Under the pieces are notes generated by a model that made no database searches, was not told the DNA's origin, and was given only the letters and a program-made list of their open reading frames with translations. Below are positions 13,362 through 24,820 of a stretch of DNA of 64,000 bases, one piece after another. A program made the position numbers and the translations under genes. Within the stretch, counting starts at the first letter, position 1. Every line of letters starts with the position of its first letter. Source of the DNA: Akebia trifoliata (Eukaryota > Streptophyta > Magnoliopsida > Ranunculales > Lardizabalaceae); the NCBI GenBank assembly GCA_017979445.1, contig CM030707.1:26753756-26817755 (forward strand), given 5' to 3'.

Positions 13362-14748
13362 TAAAACCGTCCACAATCCGCAGGATGTGCGGATCTGCTT
13401 TTGATTTTTGAGGTTTAGGAGTCGCCACCTAGTTATTATGGTCTAAGAACCAAATATTGACTCTACCAATAGATAACCTAGTAGATTACGACGGTTCCCT
13501 TAGTACTGGCAGAGAGTATCCTTGTATGAGTTTCCTTGTTATTCCTCCATCACTGGATCTGTTTCTGATCTCGAAGTTGAAATATTTTTCTTCTAGATCT
13601 GAGTGTTTCTTGACTTTTTTAAGAGAGTTTTATGTGTTTTTGAAAGGTTTTTAGGGATTTTTTAAGTAAAAACTGGGATTTTGATGATAGGTAGGGAGTT
13701 AGGACTTCAAAATTAGGGTTTGGAAAAGGTTAAGGAGACTTTTTGACCTATTGTTTTTATGATTTTTTTGCACCGGTGAGAATAGGTTGTGGAGACCTAT
13801 TTATAGATTTTTTTGGAAAAATTAGGGTTTGACTAGATCTCCTTTTAGATAAGGTGAATTAGGGTTTTGACTTAAGTCTTATTTGATTGACAAGGTTACT
13901 TTAGATTAGGCTTTTAATTCTTACGTACAATGAAATAATATATTTTTGATTTTTGAAAAATCCCCCTAAATTATATTTTAATTCTTTAGGCCCCTAGATA
14001 GAGGGGTCTTTTAATAAATATCAGGGGGCTCCACTTAAATAAGTGGGCAACCATCAATAATTTTGCTTGAAGGCCTAATTGATTAATTTTCTTTATTCAG
14101 ATTTTTAAATTAATTTTATTAAGATTTCACTTTACGTCAATTAATGTTTTATTTATTAATTTTAAAATTAAAAATTTTTAAAATTAGAAAATTACCACTT
14201 TGCCTTGAAGAAAACTTTTACATTTTAAGTCGTTTTTCGATATTCTGAAATATTTTGGACTCAATTTTTCGTAACGAATTCAATGGGATTATGGGTTTGT
14301 GCCCTTTACAAATTTTTTTGCATGAAAGGACTGTGAACCCTATGAGGGGTATTTTCGTAATTTTGTCAAATTTGGTGAAAATTGACGAAATGATTTATTT
14401 GGTTTCACTTTATTATTTTATGTGTTCGAAAGGGTTTTCATAAACATAAGGGGGACTTTAAGGATGTTTTGATGTTAGAGGTATTTTAGTAATTTGATAG
14501 TTTTTTAATTATTTTTATTATAAAACTTCTTTTTTGTCTACAAAATGATGATTTCTATGTTTTTGATGTTATATTTTTTTAACATAACGTGCTTTCTATA
14601 GTTTTGTTAGTTTGAAATATCTCATCCGAATTTTTGAAACATATCTAGTCACAAATAAAGCATTGGAATAATCATTCATCATTGAGAATCGTCGCAATCA
14701 GGTTGATGAGTTGATTAATCAGGTGAATGCAAAAATGAGGTGTTTACA
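13362..14748 (-). mobile_element. Solo LTR X2
   Basis: Target duplication GGTGT is perfect (13357-13361, 14749-14753). On the minus strand the element begins TGTAAACACCTCATTTTTGC; its other tip is mutated (TA for TG). Relative to X3 it lacks about 190 bp near 13480. A TATA box (CTATAAATAG on the minus strand, 13797-13807) supports the minus orientation. No coding sequence is attached, so it is a solo LTR of a Ty3/gypsy-type element (lineage inferred). Confidence 0.85.
13797..13807 (-). promoter_or_regulatory. TATA box of LTR X2
   Basis: Minus-strand TCTATAAATAG, conserved at the same place in X1, X3 and X4. Confidence 0.6.
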
Positions 14749-14940
14749 GGTGTACTATCTTGGGATGTATGGTAGGTACCACCAAGCTTATACGTGGTAT
14801 GAGACGCGTATGAGAGTAGAGTCACAAATAGAATCTAGGTTTATTCCTTTCTATCTTTACTAGTGAACTTGTATTGTAAAAGTAGTCGTCTATGATTAGA
14901 GTTATTTATTTTAAGAATCACATGCATGCCTGACAGGCAT

Positions 14941-16708
14941 TGAAAGCGCCCTCGATCCGCGGGGTGCGCGGATCCGCTTTTGACCCTTGAGGTTTGGGAG
15001 TCGCCACCTAGTTATTACGGTCTAGGAACCGATCAATGACTCTAAATGGATAAAAACTAATCTAAAACCAAAAAAACTGAATTCGGGGATCAAGTTACGG
15101 GGTTGGAAGGTGTTAGGCACCAACCCCGCCCGGCCAAAGCCGGTCTCTACTAAATTCCCAAGTAGATTACATTGCTAAAACCTAGATAAAAATAGAAAAT
15201 AAAAAAATAATACCTTTCCGATGCAAGTACTTTACTCCCTCAGATCTGACAAAAGAGCTCCTTGTACCGTGCTCCCTTGCTACGTTCTGTTTCCGGATTT
15301 GTCTTCGGATCTCCGAGGCAAGGTATCTCCTTGTTTTTTGAATCTGAACTCTTCAAATTCGTTGCGGACTTTGGGGGTGTTTTTAGAAGGCTTTTGGGTG
15401 TTCTCTAGACTAAAATTGAAGGAGGGATGTTAGCTAAGGAGTTGGGGCTCCAAAACTAGGGTTTATGGGGGGCTAGGGGAGCTTCTAGACCTACTTCTCT
15501 TAGGGTTTATAATTTGATACGAAAATAGGGTGTGAGCACCTCTATTTATAGATGTTTTTAGGGGTTGATTTGGATAGAGTTAGTGTTTAATTAGAGATCT
15601 TTTAATTAGAGTTGTGTTTTAATTTGACTTGTTTTAGGTAGAATTGTGTTTTAATTAAAATTGTTTTAGGTAGAATTGTGTTTTAATTCAAATTGTTTTA
15701 AGTAGAATTGGTTTTAAGTTAGAACTCTATTAGATAGAGTTATTAATCAATTATAATTCTATTATGACTTTTGGTCTTATTTGATTGACTTTTAATGTTT
15801 TGACTTTAGTCTTAATTGATTGACTTTCAATATCTTGACTTTAGTCTTGCTTAATTGACTTTAATTTTGACTTCAGTCTCGCTTGATTGACTTTAATACA
15901 TTGACCTTAGTCTTTCTTGATTGACTTTAATTTTTGGAGAAGGCCCCTCCATTATTTCTTTAATTCTTTGGACCCCCAAATGGAGGGGTCCTTAAAGAAA
16001 TATCCCACGAACCCTCAACGATTTTGCCTGAGAGTCCGATTGATCGATTTTTTAGGTTCAAATTTTTAAATTAATTTTATTAATGTTTAAATTTAATTAT
16101 TTAATGTTTTATTTATTAATTTCGAATTTTTTAATTATGAAAATTGTGAAATTACCGTTTTGCCCCCGGAGAGGACTTTTCACGTTTCAAGTCGGTTTTT
16201 GATGTTCTAGGATGTTTTAGAATCAGTTTTTCGTAAGGAATTCAATGAGAATGTTGGTTTGTGTCATTTATGAAATTTTTTGTGTGAAACGATCATGAAC
16301 TTTATGAGGGGCATTTTCGTAATCTTGTCAAATTCTGTGAAAATGGCGAAATGATTTATTTGGTTTCGATTTGTTATTTTATGTGTTTGAGAGAGTTTTC
16401 CTAAGCGTAACGTAGGCTCTAGGGTTGTTTTGATGTCAGGGGTATTTTAGTAATTTGGTAATTTTTAGTGATTTTCATCGTGAAGCTTCTTTTTTATTTG
16501 CAAGATGATGATTTCTATTTTCTGGGGTCGTATTTTCCTAGCGTAGCGTGGTTTCTAAGGTTTTGTCAGTTCGAGATACCTCATCCGGATTTCTGAAACA
16601 TTTCTGGTAACAAAGTAAAGCAATGGAATACACATCCATCATTGGGAATCCTTGCGATCGGGTTGACGAGTTGATTAATCAGGCGAGTGCAAAAATGGGG
16701 TGTCTACA
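14941..16708 (-). mobile_element. Solo LTR X1
   Basis: 1768 bp with perfect target duplication GGCAT (14936-14940, 16709-16713). It begins TGAAAGCGCC and ends GTGTCTACA on the plus strand; the minus-strand start is TGTAGACACCCC. It interrupts the Y3 LTR precisely: joining the flanks restores the AGGCATAGACGA-type sequence present uninterrupted in Y2 (near 32696). Present in duplication copy A only, so it is younger than the duplication. Confidence 0.92.
15542..15552 (-). promoter_or_regulatory. TATA box of LTR X1
   Basis: Minus-strand TCTATAAATAG, followed on that strand by AGGTGCTCACACCC. It is the likely U3 core promoter. Confidence 0.65.
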
Positions 16709-17723
16709 GGCATCGACGAAAATGATTAGTCAGTAATCACTAACAATCTAGTAGTAGTCAAACATTCTGACACATCGAAAAGAGACCCATTATTTACGAT
16801 AACAGCAAATGGCCAGTCTAAACTAGAGAAATGGTCTCGCAAGTGTGGTAAACAACGATCAGCCACAACATCAAGAACTAATACTTTATTTTGGAATATC
16901 ATGTTCCGACTAGGTATGATCTAGTTGTGAATCCCAACTTTCAAATTCTACTAATCCACCAATGTGTGTTATGTAGCTATTGTTTTATTTTGCAATATAA
17001 TCTGAAAAACATGCCTATCATTTCAATATTGTCAATTATATTTGTATAAAAATGGAAATGTATAGTGAATACTGATGATTGATGTTATATGCACTTTTAA
17101 ATTGTTTAGTTGCTCATCCCTAGCTATACGTACCAGTTAATCGTATTTTATTTTATAAAGTTTTACAAGTATTAAAATGTTAAATAGGTTTACTCAACCA
17201 TTTTTAAGAGAGATTATTTGTAGGAATTGGTTATGGACTTATTGGGTAACCAATGTTACTCACCATTTCTTTCTTCTTTTTTTAGTTTCAGAACTTGTAG
17301 TTACCGAGGCAGACGTAGAGTCAGCAAGTGAGGAGTATCTAGTTGGTCAGATCGACGACCAGAGTCTGTTGAATGGTGAGCATTAGGGCTGCACCCTTCA
17401 GTGTGGTCAATTTCGTCTAAGATGTTCATAGATTTTGGGGTCAAGTATTAGGTTCATGTTAAAGTGAGAGTATTTTTGTAATTATGTATATTGTTAAACT
17501 TCTATACTCTGATTTACTTACATGTTCGATGTATTTAGTCTTCTACTGTTATGTTCCGTGATTGCATTGGCTATACATGATTTGTTGTAATTGGATATTC
17601 AGGTTTTCGAGTTCCGTGGAACGCTAACAGAAATAGAGGGAGCCATGTCCAAATTTCGAGGTGCCACCTAATATCTTTAGATCTGATCTTGGGATTTGTG
17701 TTACTGTTTGGCAGGGCATCACA

Positions 17724-18970
17724 CTTAGAAAGGGTGAAATCCTTACAAACTTTGTAAGGTTAATCGGACTCTTATCAATGTATAAATGGGAAAAAACTTT
17801 GAAGAGGACAACCCATTTCAAAATTTTGAAGGAACCTCTTTATTGGATTACACGTGGCATTTTTAAGGAGGTGTTTCAAATTTTGGTGGAAATGTAGGGG
17901 TGTGGAATAAATTTAAAATGCCACATGTCTTGTAACTGTTAGAGTTCTATGTCATGTGACCCAATTGACCTCTCGGTTTTGTTATTTTAGTTGCACAATG
18001 ATTCTATTTACATTATAGATATCTATACTTAAAGAATCCCAATATCATTAGAATTTTTTAAAGTTAGTAAACCTTGATGGATAGGAAACTTATTGCAAGA
18101 GTAACTCTAGGCCCTCAACCTTCATATATAAAAGGGGACCGACGACTCCATATTAGAATATACGAATAGAGAGAATGTGGGTGTAGAAAACACATAAAGT
18201 AAAGAGTTCATAAGAGTGATATCCATTGATCACTAATACTTAGTCAATCCATATAGAGAGAATAGATAAAGTGAGTCTAGAAGAAATGATCAACTTGAAT
18301 GAGGTTTTGAAAGCTTCTAAGAACACGTGGACAGAGAGGCACACCTATAACGTTTTAAATGAAAGACTTCATACTGAGACAAGGTAAGTACCCTTAATTC
18401 ATTTTACATTTAATGAATAGCATGTTTGAGATATGTAATAGATTAGATCCTATTGAGAAAATCAATGTATATTAAAGTTATGTTTTAAGATTTTGAATAC
18501 ATAAAATCTAATAGTAATAAGGAGGGTTCTTTCCAAATTTAAAGTAGGTTGCCCACTTCAAAGTCGGAGTCATATAAATCTCCAACTTTTTGGCATGATG
18601 CACAATGATGCTAATGTCTTGATTGATTTTTATCAGTATTAAATGGTAAATCTCTTACATAGATGAGCCAACAAATTACGTCGAGAGATTTACTAGGTAG
18701 GCCTAACAGTTGCATTTTATTACAAAAATTCCCTTGTAGTTCTAACAACTCCAAGAGAACCTTGTTTAATGAATTTTGTTACCGAGCAAACCCTGGAGTT
18801 GAATCAACATCATAAAATTCAAGTCTATGGGGTTAATATGTTACCCAACATACCTTGGAGTGGATTCCAACTACATCAATTTTTGCCATTTAAAAACATG
18901 ATCTACTACCATAAAATTATAAAAGATTAAATTCTGAAAAAAGAACCTAAAGAAAAAAGTTAATTTAATA
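17724..18970. repeat. W sequence, copy A (duplicated flank of unknown type)
   Basis: Nearly identical to 34862-36140. It has a TATA-like TATATAAAAGGGG at 18124-18136 but no recognisable protein. The 78-residue plus-strand open frame at 17661-17897 runs across the Y/W junction and is therefore not a natural gene. W may be part of another retroelement; I cannot name it. Confidence 0.7.
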
Positions 18971-19012
18971 TGAGTTGATTGATCAGGCGAGTGCAAAAAT
19001 GAGATGTTTACA
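18971..19012 (-). mobile_element. 42-bp family X terminal scrap
   Basis: TGAGTTGATTGATCAGGCGA, then GTGCAAAAATGAGATGTTTACA, is the conserved tip of X LTRs without the rest of the element. It sits exactly where duplication copies A and B stop matching, which marks a recombination breakpoint. Confidence 0.75.
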
Positions 19013-19494
19013 GATGGCCCTCTTTGGCAGAGGGTTGAAACAACCTAGATAGCAAATCTATTTTAGTAGATAGTGCGATATCCGAATGCCAAAGCTAGTG
19101 GCAGTTCATTTTCCATCTTGATTTAATAATTATTCGAGACGTTCGTATCTTTGAGGGTAAAACTCTCCCCGAACTAAAAAATTATCAGGTCTTCGAGTGC
19201 GAGCTCTCACTAACAATGTTAGATCCTTGAATTTTGAAAAATTATCCTAGACTAACATAAAAGTACACGTGTGTGCAATGGTGTAATGCTTAATGAGTAT
19301 TTTCTCGGATCATTAAGAATAAACTCTCCTTGATTAGAAAAGAATGTCAGGTCCTAGAGGTCTTCTCTTACTGACAATGATGATTCAAATTGAAATGTAC
19401 ATACGCAATGAAGACAATCACACAATATTGAATTATGGTAAGTTTGAATAACGAGGTAGGTGATGTAGAAACTTCATTAAATCCTACCAAAATA
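19013..19494. repeat. Two degenerate units of about 170 bp
   Basis: No gene. GGGTAAAACTCTCCCCGAACTA..TCAGGTCTTCGAG..CTCTCACTAACAATG at 19157-19220 is echoed by AATAAACTCTCCTTGATTAG..TCAGGTCCTAGAG..TCTTACTGACAATG at 19318-19380. Confidence 0.5.
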
Positions 19495-19990
19495 CTTTTT
19501 TAGAGTTCAAAAAAATTTAAATCTCGTTTATCGAACTCTAGCTAAGGTTTACAGGAACTTAAACAATCATGTTAATTCATTCTATGATTCAAAAAGTTGG
19601 AGTCTCGTTTCTCGGACTCGAATTTAGGTTTGTAGGCACTCCAAAAAACCTACTTATTCTTTGATTCAAAAAGTTGGAGTCTCATTTCTCAGACTCGAAT
19701 TTAGGTTTATAGGCACTTCAAAAAACCTACTCATTATATGATTCAAAAAATTGGAATCTTGTTTCTAGGACTCAAACTTAGGTTTGTAGGTACTTCAAAA
19801 AACCTAGTCATTCTATGATTCAAAAAGTTGGAGTCTCATTTCTCGGACTCGAACTTAGGTTCGTACACACTTCAAAAAACCTACTCATTCTATGATTCAA
19901 AATGTTAAAGTCTTGTTTCTCATACTCGAACTTAGGTTTGTAAGCACTTCAAAAAACCTATTCATTCTATGATTCAAAGGTTGGAGTCTT

Positions 19991-21982
19991 TGTAGACATG
20001 AAATGTTCGCCATGAATCTCAATACTACATTGTTTGGAGTCGCCACCATTATTTTTTGGAAATGGGGGTGAATGGGCACCCGAATCAATTTTTTGAAAAC
20101 CATTTTTCCATGGCATTGTAATGACTCTCATGCGTTGGAAAGGGCAAAGTTTACCTAAGATCTAGGTAAGGAGGTCCGGTTAGAGGATGGGGAAGGTGTT
20201 AAGCACCCCATCCTCTCCACCAAAGGTGGTTACCTTGCTTGGCCATTTTATTTTGTAAAAATTAAGAAAAATAAATACTAAAATGCATGAGAATGCATGA
20301 AAATGGTGGTATGTGCATTAGAGTGAAATGTCCCTTTTTCAAAGGGTTTTGATTTCAAAATGACATTAAAGGCATTCTATGGAAAAGAATGACCCATGTA
20401 GTCACATTAAATTTATGCATATGAATGTAGGTTTTAGCTTTTAGAGAGACTATATGATGGAGTTCCCTTGAGGCCATAACTTTGATGCATGTATGCATGG
20501 CAAGAAACTTTGTGTTTCACCCCATCAAGAGGGTGACACCTTTCTTCATGATTGCCATGCATAGGTGAGTGTGTGCATTGTGTACAATATGATGCATGAG
20601 ATTGAGGTGAAAAGAGCTTCAACCCCCATCCTTTCGATCGAACCTTAGTCCAATCAACTGGGGATGGGAGAAGGTATGCATTACATCCTAAAGCTTCTAG
20701 AAAGAAGAAAATGAGAGGGGTAGAAGAAGAAGATGCAAGCTTTAAAATAAATAAATTACATCTTAAACCCCACATTGTCCCTTGATGAACTTGAACCTTG
20801 AAAGGTAGACTTGAGAGTTGAGTGAGATAGTTGAGGGTTGAAGTTTAGAAGATGAGAGAATGAGTAAAAATTTTAGTAGAGTTTTGGGTTGAAAGATGGG
20901 GGCTTGAGAGCATGAATTGTTCTTAGAAAATGAGAGTATTTATAGAGTTTTTGGAGAACTTTTGGGGATAAAGTGGTCCAACCCTAAAAATGAAGAAAAT
21001 GGACATGAGGTTTAGGTTGTTTCTTTTTGGATTTTTCATTTGTATGAGGGTAAAAATGACATTTGTGAAGAAATCCTAAAAACATTCTTTGATTTTTGAT
21101 TTTTTGGTAAATAGAGGTAAGAGAATAAAAGTACTTTTAGGAGGTTGAATAGGGGAGTGACATGTGTAAAAGTGGAGTAGTAGGTGAAAAGTAGACCTTT
21201 GTTCATTTGTAAATAACTTATAAAGCAATAGTGGAAGGATATTTTTTTAAATGGACCAATGGGAGAACAAAGTACTTTTTGCGAGGGTGAGTAGGAGAAT
21301 GACATGTGTAAAGGTGAAGTAGTAGGTGAAAAGTAGATCTTGGTTCATTTGTAAATAACTCATAAAGAAATGGGTGGATATATGTTTTTGAAATGGACTA
21401 ATGGGAGAACTCCGTGTATGTACTTGAAGATTCCCACCTTTTGAGGGTATGATTGAAAGTTTTCTCAACTTTATGGATTATTATCAAAGATCAAAGTATC
21501 TTTTTGGTTTGACTAACCTTTTTGGGAAGGGCATTCTTGAATTTTCACAAGGGGGAGTTGACTCTCCAATTAGATGATGCATTGGGTATTGAGGGCTTAT
21601 GGGAGATCAACATGTGTCACATTTTGAGGGGATGTGAGAGAATAGGCTTGGTGTTGGGCTTAGAGTGAACTTGGGTTATGGACTTTGGGCTTTGAAAGTG
21701 GGCTAAAATAATGGACTTGGATTTGGGTTAGAAGATGGACTTTGTCTTGGACTTAGATAGAGTTAGGAATGGTATGGGTGATGGAGCAGTGAATGGGTGA
21801 TGGACTTGGATTAGGGACAAGGTTGAGCATGCAAACTATGTGACATGATGCATGTATGCATGTATGCATAAAAATGATGCCAAGTGGCAATGCAGGTCAG
21901 TGATAGGCTTGAGTTCTTAGTTAGAATCAATTCGAGAAAATTTGAATTTTCCTACGGGTTTGTGCAAATTAGGGTGTCTACA
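19991..21982 (-). mobile_element. Solo LTR inside the 77-bp array (X-related)
   Basis: 1992 bp with perfect 5-bp target duplication GTCTT (19986-19990, 21983-21987) and 8-bp terminal inverted repeat TGTAGACA..TGTCTACA. It shares with family X the TTTGGAGTCGCCACC and GGAAGGTGTTAAGCACC motifs, but the body differs. A minus-strand TATA box (TCTATAAATA, 20937-20946) sets the orientation. No coding sequence. Confidence 0.92.
20937..20946 (-). promoter_or_regulatory. TATA box of the 19991-21982 LTR
   Basis: Minus-strand TCTATAAATA, in the same relative context as the X family TATA boxes. Confidence 0.55.
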
Positions 21983-22790
21983 GTCTTGTTTCTAGGACTC
22001 AAACTTAGGTTTGTATACACTTCAAAAAACCTACTCATTCTATGATTCAAAAAGTTGGAGTCTCGTTTCTCGAACTCGAACTTAGGTTTGTTGGCACTTT
22101 AAAAAACCTACTCATTCTATGATTCAAAAAGTTGGAGTCTCATTTCTCGGACTCGAATTTAGGTCTCTAGGCACTTCAAAAAATCTACTCATTCTATGAT
22201 TCAAAAAGTTAGAGCCTTGTTTCTGGGACTCGAACTTAGGTTTGTAGGTACTTCAAAAAACCTAGTCATTCTAAGATTCAAAAAGTTGGAGTCTCATTTC
22301 TCGGAATCAAATTGAGGTTCGTACACACTTAAAAAAATCTACTTATTCTATGATTCAAAAAGTTAAAGTCTTGTTTCTCAGACTCGAACTTAGGTTTGTA
22401 AGCACTTCAAAAAACCTATTCATTCTATTATTCAAAAAGTTGGAGTCTTGTTTCTCGGACTCGAACTTAGGTTTGTTTACACTTCAAAAAACCTACTCAT
22501 TCTATGATTCAAAAAGTTGGAGTCTTGTTTCTTAGACTTGAACGTAGGTTTGTAGGCACTTCAAAAAACCTACTCATTCTATGATTCAAAAAGTTGGAGT
22601 CTCGTTTCTCAGACTCAAACTTAGGTTTGTAGGCACTTCAAAAAATCTACTCATTCTATGATTCAAAAAGTTGGAGTCTCGTTTCTCGGACTCGAACTTA
22701 GGTTTGTAGGCACTTCAAAAAAGCTATTCATTCTATGATTCAAAAAATTTGAGTCTCGTTTCTCGGACTCAAATTTTTTGGAGCCATGCT

Positions 22791-24820
22791 TCTCGAGCTT
22801 GAATTAGTTAAAGACTCGGTATTATCGAGTTCAAAATTTGAAAGATTGAGCCTTTATTGGCTTATCATGCATTTGGATTCATAATTATCATTGGGCTTCG
22901 ACGGACTTTTAAACTTTTGTAAGATTTTACTTTTTATCATATGATCAAGAATGAAAACTTCGAAGTCACAGTTATTCTAAAAAAATGCCCCTAGTTTCAA
23001 GGTTGGCTTCTAACTAGAACTTGACTATAAAACTGATGAAATAGATTTCACTTGAAAAATATGAACGAACAACTATGGATTCTGATATATGACAGACAAA
23101 AGAATCGACATTCCATTAAATTCAAGTCTCTTAAGATTATCATATGTGTAATAAAGAATTTAATCAATTTCTTTTGAGAAATGCATAAGCTGAACTTAAA
23201 ATCTTGATGATTACTAGAATAGAAGATTTTCTTTTCAAAGTGGTCTATGGTTCTACATTTTCCCTTAGCGAACACTTGAACAAATAAACATACTCTTAAA
23301 TAACCTACAATGTTTAAGATGACTTCTGAGTATCTTAGACTTCAGCACTATCTTCATCAGATGTGAGCTTTCAATTGAAAATGAATGTTGTGACTTGAAT
23401 AATTTTCTACATCCTCTAATAAACTTCCTTCTGGATTTTTTTTCTTGATAGGACATTTCCTCCCATTTGATGATGTCTTGATTGTTGCCTAGATCGCCTC
23501 ATCAAATTTTTAATCTAGCGGACTTTATTTTCTTCTTTTGATAATACCTTGATTTTTGCCTAAGTCACCATTTCAAGTTTTCAACCTAACAGGACTTTTT
23601 TTTATGGTTATGCCCTAACTTTTACCTAAGTCGCCTTTTCGGGTTTCAACTTTGTGGGTTTTTTTCTTCTTAATGATCTTGAATATTCAACTCGAAAACT
23701 TCTTGGTTGCTTGGACCTTAACCGAGTCAATTAGCATTTAGGAAGACTTAATAGGTATGCTTAGGACATGATTTAGAAAGAAAAGGTATATGGCTCAACT
23801 TTCCAAAATACCCCTAGTCTGATATTCTCTTTTTTCTAATGCCCCTAGTTTGGCATTCTTTTTGTAAATTCTTTTGACTCTTTTTTTAATGCCCCTAACT
23901 TGGCATTATTTTCTTTTCTATCAATTCTTTTATTCTCGTTTTTCTAATATCCCTAGTTTGGCATTCTTGTCTTTTGAACCTTTTAATAAAAGATTTTCCT
24001 TTTGGATGACACTTTTCTTAAGAGAATACATTTTTTTTGTGATCGGGCCTGAAGTAAATTCTCAAGTAGCCTACATACCCCAAATATTTCTTTTCTCTTT
24101 TGAGATCAGGTCAAAATGTAATTCATACTAGACTTCCCTCCCGAGATTGGTTGGTATGGTTTAGTAAGAAAAGGCTACTGATTTTTTAGAGGCTACGAAG
24201 GGCTAAAGAATGTTATCTTTTTCTTGATAAGACAGGAAAATGGTTCGACCAAAAAAAGCCTCCTCTGATGAAATAGTAACTAATTTGGTCAAGGTTCCAG
24301 AAAATTTGATGTCTATATTACTCTGTCGAATAAGATTTTCTTTTGAGAAGGAGTATTCTTCAATCTTCTTATATGAAATTGAGTGTGATTGAGTTCTTTG
24401 TATTTGACATTGACTCATTCAACACTTTCGGACCTTCGAAAAATTTCTTATTCTTTTACGAATGAAAACGCTCTCTCTCGAGTGAAAAATATGATGGATC
24501 CCATCTTTTGTATCTTATCACCTTTGTTAATGGTTTCAACTACATCATTCTTGATTGATAATCTTAGATTTTAAATTTCATCTCAACTTCAGGACTTGAT
24601 CTATTTTGGTGTAATCTATCGATATATCCTCATGAGGCCATGCAGGAATATTGTTGAATTTCTCAAATAAGTTTATTATTCTCTCATATTCCCCTGAGGA
24701 TAATAAATCACCAATGTGTACTTTTTGAGTGTACTATTTAATTCCAATATTTATCAAGCTTGATTAGTGAGCCTTTAGTCATTCCTCATGTCAAATTTTA
24801 TGTTCACAAAAATATTGCAC
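22791..24820. repeat. Noncoding, degenerate tandem motifs
   Basis: No gene. Repeated phrases are GCCCCTAGTTTGGCATTC (23800-23965, four or five variants) and TTGCCTA(A/G)(A/G)TC(G/A)CC with a following TTTTCAACCTA block (23460-23660, spacing about 80 bp). With the adjacent 77-bp array this looks like the untranslated region of a large retrotransposon, by inference only. Confidence 0.45.

Larger units (their letters stand above)
11281..17723 (+). mobile_element. Solo LTR Y3, interrupted by X2 and X1
   Basis: Starts TGTAATGCCCC at 11281 and ends GGGCATCACA at 17723. Flanks are CTTAA (11276-11280) and CTTAG (17724-17728), a 5-bp target duplication with one change. Y sequence lies in three pieces: 11281-13361, 14754-14940 and 16714-17723, about 3.28 kb in all, which agrees with the 3.15-3.18 kb of Y1 and Y2. 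The gaps are exactly two X solo LTRs with their own target duplications. This copy is clearly more diverged than Y1 and Y2, so it is older, as expected for a host of later insertions. Confidence 0.8.
13362..18970. repeat. Segmental duplication, copy A
   Basis: Copy A shares with copy B (28873-36140) an X LTR at the same Y position, the right part of the Y LTR and about 1.25 kb of flanking sequence (W). The X1 element (14941-16708) is absent from copy B, and Y2 is absent from copy A. Homology ends after AAAAAGTTAATTT at about 18970, where a 42-bp X-terminal scrap follows. Confidence 0.85.
19495..22790. repeat. 77-bp tandem array (split by a solo LTR)
   Basis: The unit contains CATTCTATGATTCAAAAAGT, TGGAGTCTCGTTTCTCGGAC, and TTAGGTTTGTAGGCACTTCA. 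Spacing measured between CATTC starts is 77 bp (22036, 22113, 22190). About six units lie at 19495-19990 and about ten at 21983-22790. Short open frames here are repeat-derived. The array resembles the minisatellite-like untranslated regions of large plant gypsy elements, but no coding part proves that. Confidence 0.88.

Noticed and set aside
14941..16713. X2 and X1 as the two LTRs of one element
   Set aside because: Each has its own perfect target duplication (GGTGT and GGCAT), and Y sequence rather than gag-pol lies between them.
17661..17897. 78-residue open frame conserved at 34799-35035
   Set aside because: It crosses the junction between a Y LTR and its flank. Its conservation reflects the segmental duplication, not selection on a protein.
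17724..18970. W sequence as an endogenous viral or retroviral promoter region
   Set aside because: Apart from a TATA-like box there is no coding sequence, primer site or terminal repeat to support any class.
19495..22790. Regular spaced repeats resembling a CRISPR array
   Set aside because: The whole 77-bp unit is repeated with no unique spacers, and the context is a plant nuclear genome with nested LTRs.
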